A stretch of 64,000 bases of DNA from Gnetum montanum (lineage: Eukaryota > Streptophyta > Gnetopsida > Gnetales > Gnetaceae): positions 578,552 to 642,551 of the forward strand of contig MNCI01013746.1 of assembly GCA_015680685.1 (NCBI GenBank), given 5' to 3'. This document shows, one piece after another, positions 55,379 to 64,000 of this stretch. The notes under the pieces are model-generated. The model had not been told where the DNA came from and made no database searches. It worked only from the letters and a program-made list of their open reading frames with translations. Made by a program: the position numbers and the translations under genes. Position 1 is the stretch's first letter, and each line of letters starts with the position of its first letter.

Positions 55379-58236
55379 ATGGCCCCGAAACGTGCACAAC
55401 CAGAGGGTCCTGTTCAAGGTGGAGTGAAACAATCTCGGAGAGGTGGAAGATAATGTCCTACCGAACAACATATAGAATAGGAGGTGCAGTCATTTAGCAT
55501 CCATCAAGAAGAACCTCCTACTAGACGATCCGGGTAGGCAGAAGGAGGAGCTGCTGTTGCGCCTGAACCAGGACAATAACTCACATTGCCCCTGGAATGT
55601 GTTCAGGCTATCCATGAGAAGTCCACATTCAATGTGGTGATTGTGGAGTTAAACTTCGAATCTTTTGCAGAGTTCACTCCTGAGGTTGTTAGGGATCACC
55701 TCAAAGGGTCTACCTTATGACCTATCCTCTCTGAAAGCGGTGCCTGGTACTTAGGTGAAACATACCAATTCTAGCACAATAGGGAACAGGAAACCATAGT
55801 TAATATTTGTGGTGTGACAGTTGACTTCTCTGCGCAAGCAATTTCACAAGTGTTAAACCTTCTGAACTCAGGGCCCCAGGTTGCTCGATTATCCACCCAT
55901 TCAAACCTCGATGTGCGAAAGGATTGGTTAGAGAAGGCTTATGGTAGAGATAAAGCATTTGGTGAACTGACGACGGAAGAGAGAGTTTATTTCAAAATCG
56001 GAACATATCACCTCTTCCCCACAAAAGTCTTGAAAAGAATATCCACGTATGCGGCTAGAGGATGTGCAGTGTTGATGGGAAAGGTTAACGCTAACCTTTC
56101 CCATCTATATTTGACGGAGATCCTAAGGCGATTTGAAGAACAGAGGTCAAGGAAGATGGCGCTGCCCTTCCCCTGGCTTATCAGAAAACTATGCCAACGG
56201 GTTGGTATTCAGGGGTACACTAATGATGTCCTTCAAAAAGCCCAAAATGCTTCTTATGCTGAACTACTAAAGGCGCCAGCTCCAAGAAAGAGCACTGGCG
56301 AAGGGCTGAGAGTAGATGAAGAAGAAGAACAGATGACTGGACCACCTGCAACTCAACTTGCAGGACCCAGTCAACCTGCAGCCATAGGTTCCAGCCAACA
56401 ACAAGAAGCAGGGCCTAGCACAGGTCAAGATCAACCATCACCGCTGCAAGACTACAGAACATCAATGAGCCATCTGAGGGCCATCGCTGAGACGGTTAGT
56501 TGGGGAAGTCGTGATGACGTAAACCTCTTCCATGTCATCAATGATGCTAGTCAGCCTACAATTTTAGTTGATCACACAAGGGGTGAATTATCAATTCAAA
56601 TAGGAGGAGGGGGAAGTAGATGGTCATAATAGATCTTAGGAAATATGGCATCTTTTCAAGTGCAGTTAGAGACTGGTGAAGGAACCACTGTGGTGGTCAT
56701 GCAACACTAGAATGTCATGGGAGCTGCAGATGTGGTCACAGATCACATCAAGGAATATTTCAACGTACCTGTTGTGCCACTGGTAGATCTCTCAGGAGCA
56801 TGGGATGCTCAAACTCTTGCCAAGACCTCAATGACTCCTGTAGAACATGAGGATGTACTTGACAGATTGCTTCAAACAAGACAAGTAATGACGTCTCTGT
56901 TTGACATCCCTCAAGATGCCACAACAATTCAATCAGACCTCATTTCCACAAAGGGGAAGCTAGTCATATCCAAGGTGAGGGTCGAGCATGCTGAAGCTGA
57001 AGTGTAGAAATTACAAGAGTAGCTCGTGGCCTTATAAGCAGCACAGCGGGATCCTCTACAATTTTTTCCCATAGACCAGCTAGAAAATTTTAGAATGGAG
57101 TAGCTAACAAAATTAATAGTAGAGAATAAGAAGGTGGTAGGAGAAAAGGAGATAGTTTTTTGGGATGCCTCCGCATCACAAGCACAAACCCATGTGCATC
57201 TTAAGGCACTCAAGGCCTTAGAAGAAGAGAATAAGCAGTTGGTTGCAGATAACCTTCAGTTGACCGCAGTAGAGAAGCAAAAGAATGTTCTCGATGAACA
57301 CTTTCATTAGCTACGAGAATAATTCATTCAGGTCACCGAGATGTAAGTCGTTTAGCTAAAGAGAATTGAACCCTCTCAATGGAGGATGTACGCGCTATTT
57401 GCCAAAAATCAGCAATTGAGATAAGCGTGTGGAAGAATGAGGCTAAATGACACGAGAAGCTAAAGGAGCATTTCTGTGATCAGGTGGGGATGTATAAACA
57501 AATCCTAGAGAAGGAGATCCATATGGCCAAGGCTCAAATCAACACTATCAGTGATCAACACACTAATTGGACACTTACGCCTTCGCCCACCAAGCAGAAG
57601 TTAAAAACCGAGACCTGAAGATCTAAGACTTGATAGAATACATGGAGTTGGCAAACCTTAGATATGCCAACCTTACCATGTTAACAGTAGGACACCCGAG
57701 ATTAGAGCTCGAGAAGTAGGTAGCTTCCACCCATATCAAATATGAAGCAAAATTTGCAGAACGCAAGAAGCTGGTTGAAAAAATGGATGTTGCAAATTCT
57801 GAACTCGAGGTGGTAAAAGTAAGCTACCAAGGGAAAAAAGATGTAGCAACCAACTTGGCTTGATGGCTAACAGATCTTCACGAATACAAAGACAAAGCTA
57901 GAGCCTATGAAGAGGAACGAGGGGTGTTCGCAGCATGGTATGTCAAAGCCAACCAGATGTTCCTACAACTACCCTATCTATGGGAGGTGTCGACTCCATC
58001 AAACATCAAAACACTCGCATGGATGGCACAAGATCCTTAAATTGAAGAGGAGAAGCTCCAAGACATACTTCAACGCCATCAAGCTCCTAAGCCTAGAGCA
58101 TATGACAAAGGGAAAGCACCTATGGAGGAGCCACCTCCACCAGGAACTACATGAGTTCAACATTTTTGTAGTAGTTGTAGTACTTTTCTGTGTTGTGTCT
58201 TCCCACACTGCGAAATTATTTCATTTCTTTTTCTAG
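55379..58236 (+). pseudogene. Element 3 ORF2: putative plant transposon protein-like domain plus coiled coil
   Basis: A single frame from ATG 55379 (MAPKRAQPEGPVQ) is interrupted by scattered TAG/TAA/TGA codons but stays in register through 55814-56629 and 56717-57007. Its first part resembles the domain annotated in plants as putative plant transposon protein: GVTVDFSAQAISQVLNL, a middle DWL...LTTEERVYFKIGTYHLFPT and the characteristic LPFPWLIRKLCQRVGI. A Gln/Pro/Gly linker follows, then a long Glu/Lys/Leu-rich coiled coil (from about 57000) where stops are dense. Element 4 carries the homologous coiled coil at 63117-64000. The function is unknown; such ORFs accompany gypsy elements but are not needed for transposition chemistry. 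Confidence 0.65.
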
Positions 58237-58319
58237 TTAATAATCCCATACCTATCCACTGTGTAATCAATGGAGCTTGTTCTCTTTGTAACTTGAGGAG
58301 GAGTTTTTAATCAGTCTAT
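58237..58319 (+). other. Element 3 end of internal region, altered polypurine tract
   Basis: AACTTGAGGAGGAGTTTTTA corresponds to the sequence just before the polypurine tract of Elements 1 and 2, but the GGGGG tract itself is missing next to the LTR (AATCAGTCTAT instead). Confidence 0.5.
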
Positions 58320-59140
58320 TGTGATATCGCATCCCCCACGATATCGTGTACACGATATTATGTCTTCCCTATGATATTGCATACGCGATATCGCAGTCCG
58401 CCACAATGTCTATAAATAAGAAGCGACTCTCCCTTGTTTAACAGTTAGAAATTAGATTGTAGTGAAACTCTGGCAGTTTGATCCCTCCAGAGTTAGATTA
58501 TTTTCCAGTGTCTGCCGGCAGTGTGGTGAATGTAATTGTACAACATTCTTTATTTGAGTGTGACGTACTTGGACGTGCACATGACCGGCAATAAAGATTG
58601 AAAGTACTTCATCATTGCAGCATTCACTTTGTTATTTATTTAACTATTTATTTAATTTTTATTTACTGCTTTCTCTCTCACCCTTATCTCCTAGTAACGC
58701 GGAATGAGTACGACTTGATTACGAGCATTTAAGTGTGACTACTTGGTATCCCAGTGGCGTACCTAGGATCTACGCTTGGTAATCCTAGTGGTAGTCGTGC
58801 ACGAAGTCCAAGATGTGTATGGTTGATCAAGGAATTGGCTACTCATCACACCTAGGCTAGATTAGATTCTTGTACCCTTTCCCTCCTAGCTTAGCTTAGT
58901 TAATATTATTTTCCACTACCTTCAGGAGTAGTGTTAGATTAGGAACACATCATACACCTCACTCTGGACTAAACCATTTATGACAAAGCTAATACTAGTC
59001 TAGGTGGGAAGACAATGAACTGCAACCTAAGGATAATGATCTAGGTGCCACAACTAGTCCATCTACGGAGTTCAACCGGATCGCGCGTGAGAACGCTCAT
59101 ATTCGTATGGTTGAGTGTAGTGGTATCTCGCCACTCATCA
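58320..59140 (+). repeat. 3' LTR of Element 3 (~821 bp)
   Basis: Begins TGTGATATCGCATCC (exact first base uncertain by two), TATAAATA at 58411, AATAAA at 58590, ends CACTCATCA at 59140. High similarity to the 5' LTR from GTCTTCCCT onward; the palindrome array differs. Confidence 0.92.
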
Positions 59141-61194
59141 CATGGTGGTAGCCTCCTCTTGAGGTCATGGCCTTTTGATCTTGGCCTTAGAAACCTCCAC
59201 CGTCTCTACTATATATTGATCTACCTCACATACATCCCCAATGCCAACTAGAGAACCTCACCTACACTATTGCATGAATAGTATGAGTGCCCCATAGGAA
59301 CCTTGGTCATTACTAATAATGACTCGTTGATTCCCTCTAGGGGGTGCTGTGCACATGTGGTCGAAAACATGTGTTTGATCCATGGCATGGATAGTTGCTC
59401 ATGGTCCTACACCACCCATTGTCCATCATCCTACATGACCAAAAGCTTTGGAAACCTTTGCAAGTATCTTGCGAAGAACGTGAAGTGCATGTGGGACCTT
59501 GCCTAGAGTTTGAACCATAGCTTAGAAATATTTGTATGCAACCCAATGGCTATGTACTCAACCTAGTTGAACCTTGTACCCTCTAGCAGCAACTCCTTCA
59601 TCATTCATGTCTATTCCACCCCCTAAAATCTTACCTTGGTAGAGCAGCTTTGGAAAGGCATGAGTGTAGAATAGAGGGTAGAGCTTCCACAGCTCAAGCA
59701 CCTACACATCTTTGATTGATATGCCTTTGTAAGATTAGGTGGCTCCCAACCAATCCTTGATCTCCTCTCTATAGTCCACCTCCCTATTAACCTTATTGAC
59801 AATCATCAAGCTGTTAGTAGGGATGCCAAAGAGATCAACAAAGAAGGCTTTGCTGAGGTCTAACACTATTGTCATGCCATGCACCCGAGTGATAAACTAC
59901 CTAACATTACTATTAAAGTAGTCAATGATGGTAACCATTTCAACCACTAGGATACTCAGGGTAAGGGCCAAGAATAGGTCCATTAGTCCAGCATGCATGA
60001 GTCAAGCCATCAACACATATGGTGATTTGTGGCATAGCCAGTGTTACACACCCTCCATATCCCTGTATTTCATGATGAGGGTGGCCTTTGCACAACTCAT
60101 GGTGACCACCACCACCTCAGTTGAGGTATTACCACTGCAATATAAAGTAAAACAATGTTAGCATCATGCAAGTAAGGCAAACTAAAGGGTGTATATACAA
60201 GCACATAAGTGAAAGAACATAGATATGTACATGGCTCGAATAGGGTGCAAGATGCGGATGATGCTATAGACACCTCCTTGGTATTAATCTCACCAGCAAC
60301 CCATTCCTCATCTAACTAGCCTTGGATCTTGCATTGCTTATATCCCTTTGGGTAACGGGTAATGTAGGCCTCAAGATCATGCCCTAGTTGCTCAATCATA
60401 GTTGCTTGAACATTTGTGTTGGATGAGAATACCTCTAAGGTAGTTCGGGTTAAGGCTAGAGCATTTGAATCATCATGTAGGCCATCTTCATCAACTCTGA
60501 ACCTAGCATCAACCATAGAACTATTAACAATTTAACATGAATAAATAGCAAAAAACACTACAAGAGCCATAGAAGCACTTACCCTCTTATGTAGTAGATG
60601 GTTCCAAGTGGATTTAAGAATAGAGTGTGCAATCAATGTGTGATAAAAAGGGTGTTGCTTTTGTTATAACAAGTAAGCCCCATCATGCGTCATAGTTTGG
60701 ATAGCTAACGAGCTCTCCTGGGGCCTCTACCTAAGCCTCCTGCCCCATCAACATTTCCAGCAAGCTCATTTGAGATAAACTTTAGAATGTTCTAGTTTGC
60801 CCTAGGCAGCACCATTTCAATGATAGCACTAGCAGCCTCAACCACCAAGTGTGACCACATGATCACACTAAACTATTTCAATAGGTATTACAAAAACTCA
60901 TGGGCTCTTGGTTGAAACCACACCACTTAAAGATCCACTCGCATGTTTGGTGTAGGCATGTTGGGAACAGGTTCACTCATGCAACAAAGGATGCCCAGAA
61001 GCTCAACTATGATTAGAATGAGCTTCAACAACATCTTGCAGTCATCAAGTAATAGGAAAAGCATTAGTATACATGCATAAATGCGAATTTTGATATACAT
61101 ACAATAAACTACTAACATAAATCAACAAAATATGCAATTTTGACAATACACCTGGGCCCTGCGAGTGTAGGATGTTGGTTAATGCGTTCGACAT
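59141..61194 (-). pseudogene. Reverse-strand gene of Element 0, 5' part with introns
   Basis: The minus strand reads from an ATG at 61194 (MSNALTNILHSQGP). Plausible AT-rich GT-AG introns are at 61151-61035, 60582-60521 (donor GTAAGTGC) and 60230-60135 (acceptor TTTATATTGCAG). The best exon is 60516-60316, an open acidic segment (ARFRVDEDGLHDDSN ... LEAYITRYPKGYKQ). The rest down to 59141 is coding-like but full of TAG/TGA. Removing Element 3 and one target pentamer makes it continuous with 50577-49637. The protein is not recognised. An intron-bearing gene opposite to gag-protease suggests its own promoter in the right-hand LTR side. Confidence 0.45.
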
Positions 61195-62250
61195 GATTGA
61201 CACTCATTGGGGTATAGCACATTTTATAGGTTTAGCATTATGCATGATTAATGAATTTTTGGCTAACTTTGGACTACCCCAACTATGCTCTAGAGCATGG
61301 AGAACATAGTCCCAAAAATAGTCATTTTCGCAAACACTTGGTAATAACTACACTCTTAATGCGTAGAGAGCGTAGTCTTAGCCATTGATGTAAAGAGCAT
61401 AATCTCCCCATAGCATCATGTCTGTTGCGCCTACCAAGTTCCACCGCAACCCTCTCCCTTTTTTCATTGCCACCACCTAGGGCACAATCCCAAAAATCCT
61501 CAACACAGGTAGAAGAACATTAGGTAAATGCCCAAAATCCCAGAGCATAGTCTCATAGGGTTGAAACCCTCACATGTTGTAGGGGGTTGTACCCAACAAG
61601 AAGGTAGAAGCAGCACATGGAAGAGTTCCCACAGTAGCACCCATAGCCCCATGAAACCCCAAATCATGCTAATGGCACGTAGCTCACAAGAGCACACAAA
61701 GAGAGATTCTCACCTTATCCCTACCACCATGCTAGGCTTGGCACCTTCCATTTCCGTCAAACCCCAATGCAGGCGTCAGTGATGGCCCTCCCTGTAGTTG
61801 CACCATAGAGCGTAGTTTGCAGTGGCCCTCCTTGCGACTGTGCTACAAAGAGTGGTCTGTAGGACTCCATCAAGAAGAAAGAAAAAAAAAACAAAAAGCC
61901 CTATCCCATGCAACAGACTTTCTCCACCCCGCGGTCGTGCTCTAGAGTGAAACACCATCAATTTTAGGCTTCAACTACAATTTTAGGCTCTAGTGTTGGT
62001 GCTACACTCTCGACTGTAGCTAGCATAACGTGTATCACAGACCTTGTTTTGCAAAATTCTCTAAGTGTCTACAATAGTTGCACAAAAATTTTTCTAAGTG
62101 TTGTGCTAAGTTCTCATTCTACTTGCTACACTCTAGAGCGTAGCCAGTGTAGCACATACTTCCATGGCCAATTTGCTCAATTGCTAAGCCAAAAACTATC
62201 AAGATGGCTTGGCATAGAAGAAATAGTTCAACAAATTCTCTAACTCCTAG
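61195..62250. mobile_element. Putative 3' LTR side of Element 0
   Basis: Non-coding, carrying the GAGCATGGAGAACATAGTC and GAGAGCGTAGTC motifs that mark 24780-26780 (clusters at 61290-61400, 61545, 61810, 62130). Position at the outer end of the nested stack fits a 3' LTR, but pairwise similarity with 24770-26830 is weak by eye. Element 4 interrupts it at 62251. Frames 61500-61961 are dismissed. Confidence 0.35.
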
Positions 62251-63116
62251 TGATGAGTGGCGAGGTACCCCTATGCTCAACCATATGAATATGAGCTTGT
62301 ATGCGCGATCTAGTCAAACTTCATGGATGGACTAGTTGTGGTACCTAGATAGTGCTATGTTGATCGCAGTTTGTTGTCTTCCCACTTGGACTAGTATTTG
62401 CTTTATCATGTATGGTTTGGTTCAGAGTGAGGTGTATGATGTGATCCCTACTACTATGCTACTCTTAAGGACAATAAGAGATAACTTAATTAAGCTAATG
62501 GACAATAGGAAAAAGATCTAAGCTAGTCTAAGTGCAATGAGCTTCCATCCCTAATCATCCATATGCATCTCGGACTTCGTGTACTACTTCTAGGATTACC
62601 AAGCAAGCATCACTCGAAGCACTACTTGATACGCTACTGGGTTACCATGTAGTTATACTTAAATGTTCATGATTAAGGTGTATTCATTCCACGTTAATAA
62701 TAGAAATTGTAAATGATGATAAAAGAAATATTAACTAAGAAAACAACAATAAATAATCAACAATTAAAAGCTAAGTGAATGTTGCAGTGATGGAGTAATC
62801 TCGATCATTATTGTTGATCATGTGCATGTCCAAGTACATCACACTCAAATAAAGGTTCCATACAATTACAAGCATCACACTGCGAGCATGCACTTGGAAA
62901 CAACACTAAAATTGACTATAAGAACTAAGAACTAAAAACTAACTAAAGTCTCCCCCTCCCCTCTCAAAACTTCTTCTACCATGCACCTTAATGCTATATT
63001 TATAGGATAACATGGGAACAATGATATCGAATATCTGACATTATTTCCAAGCTCATGATATCACGTACCCGATATCGTATACCCAATATTGGGGCCTAGT
63101 AGACCATGACTCATTA
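62251..63116 (-). repeat. 3' LTR of Element 4 (866 bp)
   Basis: Contains the family landmarks in reverse: GGTTGAGCATAGGGG-type end, CACCTCACTCTGAAC block, AATAAAG (minus) and a palindrome array at 63020-63090 decayed to GATATCGAATATCTGACATT. Confidence 0.85.
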
Positions 63117-64000
63117 TACCCTCAAGATTGCATAAAAAATTATCCTTAAGTCAAACAAAATGAGGAACGAGTTTATTTGATTATAAATAGTGGATAGGTA
63201 TGGGATTATTGATTGACCATGGACTGTTTCATGCTGTAGTGTGGAAAAACAAATTGGACACCAACACAAAATACAAAACTTGTGGAGCTCATGTGGTTCT
63301 CGATGGTGGTGGCTCCTCCATAGGTGTCTTTCCTTTGTCTTGTGCTCCAGGCTTTTAAAATTAATACCTTTGAAGAAGTGCTTGAAGTTTCTCCTCTTTT
63401 GTTCGAGGATCATGAGCTGTCCATGCTGATGTTCCAATGTTTGATGGAGCTAGCACTTCCCATTAACATAGTAGTTGCAAGAACATTTGATTGGCCTTGA
63501 CATACCATGTCATAAATAGCTATCATTCCTCTTCATGGGCTCTAGCTTTGTCTTTGAGTTCTTGGTAATCTGTAAGCTGTCGAGCCAAATTTGCTACTAC
63601 ATCTTTTTGGCTTTGGTAGCAGGCCTTTACCACCTCCAATTCAGAGTTTACAACCTCTAATATTTGCAATGTTTTCTTATGTTCAGCAAACTCAGCTTCA
63701 TATCTTGTGTAAGTGGCTGCTACCTACTTCTTGAGCTCATTCCTCAAGCATCCTGCTATCAACATGGCTAAGTTGGCATATCATAGATTTGCTAACTCCA
63801 TGTATTTTTTGAGATCTTGAATCTATAGATCCTAGCTTTTTAAGTTTTCCTGATGGGCAACGACATAAGTATCTAGAATGGCCCACCAATCAGTGTTTTG
63901 AGCACTGAGGGAGTTGATATGTGCTTTAGCCATTCAAAGTTTCTTTTCAATGATTTCCTTATACATGCCCACCTAGTCACGAAAGTGCTTCTTTAATCTT
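63117..64000 (-). pseudogene. Element 4 ORF2, coiled-coil end
   Basis: The minus strand from 64000 to 63117 has long helix-forming Glu/Lys/Ala/Leu segments, with a KARAHEE-like block near 63550 and open frame 63437-63114. It aligns by eye with 57440-58240 of Element 3 while carrying different stops, so the shared sequence predates both insertions. Confidence 0.65.

Larger units (their letters stand above)
50573..59145 (+). mobile_element. Element 3: non-autonomous gypsy element with gag and a second ORF (50578-59140)
   Basis: An 8.56-kb plus-strand element: 5' LTR 50578-51381, tRNA-Asp primer site 51383-51400, gag 51513-53436, a 2-kb spacer with an internal promoter-like block (54831-54910), ORF2 55379-58236 and 3' LTR 58320-59140. 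Flanks CTTGG (50573-50577) and CATGG (59141-59145) fit a target duplication with one change. No protease, RT, RNase H or integrase motif occurs. Element 4 has the same 3' region, so this is a family and not a single deletion. Confidence 0.9.
62251..64000 (-). mobile_element. Element 4: minus-strand copy of the Element 3 family, cut by window edge
   Basis: The 3' LTR at 62251-63116 starts TGATGAGTGGCGAGG. Its other end reads CTCATTA instead of CATCA, a terminal CA-to-TA change. Next to it the tract TACCCTCAAG is a degenerate polypurine tract. The internal region 63117-64000 on the minus strand matches the ORF2 coiled-coil end of Element 3 (57440-58240), including the segments around KDKARAHEE and YMELANLRYANL. 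The 5' half lies outside the window. Confidence 0.85.

Overview
This is a plant nuclear window, almost certainly from a flowering plant. The evidence is a canonical plant nuclear tRNA-Asn(GUU), one gene of the plant-only S40 senescence-regulator family (DUF584), and Ty3/gypsy LTR retrotransposons of the Athila/Tat type with tRNA-Asp primer sites. There is no bacterial gene organisation. Base composition is AT-rich apart from a GC-rich island around the S40 gene at about 8.0-9.8 kb. The assembly has two N runs (35592-36379 and 51756-51782) and three single-N joins flanked by duplicated sequence.

Left third (1-24.7 kb): old, decayed repeats surround a small low-copy island. There is a solo LTR with its 5-bp target duplication (745-1758, TAGGA), copia gag remnants, tRNA-derived SINE-like copies, the tRNA-Asn gene (4213-4286) with a degenerate partial copy just downstream, and the S40-like gene (9110-9763), which has an in-frame TGA before its conserved C-terminal motif. 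Then come a truncated gypsy 5' LTR/PBS/gag start (13876-15045), an antisense copia RT/RNase H remnant (15490-16170), a second solo LTR with target duplication (17430-18294, CAACT) and an antisense LINE remnant (23800-24715).

Right two thirds (24.7-64 kb): a nested stack of retrotransposons. The host of the stack, called Element 0 here, is a decayed gag-protease element of about 12 kb once insertions are removed. From left to right it has a putative 5' LTR (about 24.8-26.8 kb), gag (26871-29100), protease (36911-37219), a minisatellite 3' region (37866-38530), a reverse-strand intron-containing gene (61194 back to 38808) and a putative 3' LTR (about 61.26-62.25 kb). It contains no reverse transcriptase. 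Four younger elements with related LTRs are inserted in it. Element 1 is at 29861-36810 (minus strand, TSD ACAAG), Element 2 at 39670-49631 (minus, TSD AGCTC), Element 3 at 50578-59140 (plus, TSD CTTGG/CATGG), and Element 4 starts at 62251 (minus) and runs off the window.

How the elements fit together: only Element 2 carries pol (protease, RT with FMDD, RNase H, integrase), and that copy is broken by stops and has lost the second integrase catalytic Asp. Element 1 is a close relative from which RT, RNase H and integrase have been deleted while gag and protease remain. Element 3 (and Element 4 as far as seen) has gag plus a second long ORF that resembles the putative plant transposon protein family, followed by a coiled coil. 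An internal copy of the LTR's palindrome/TATA block lies upstream of that ORF. The shared LTR ends, tRNA-Asp primer site, 13-residue zinc knuckle and homologous Gag suggest the non-autonomous members were mobilised by pol supplied from Element 2-like relatives. That is inference. All calls were made by reading the sequence; no database search was possible.
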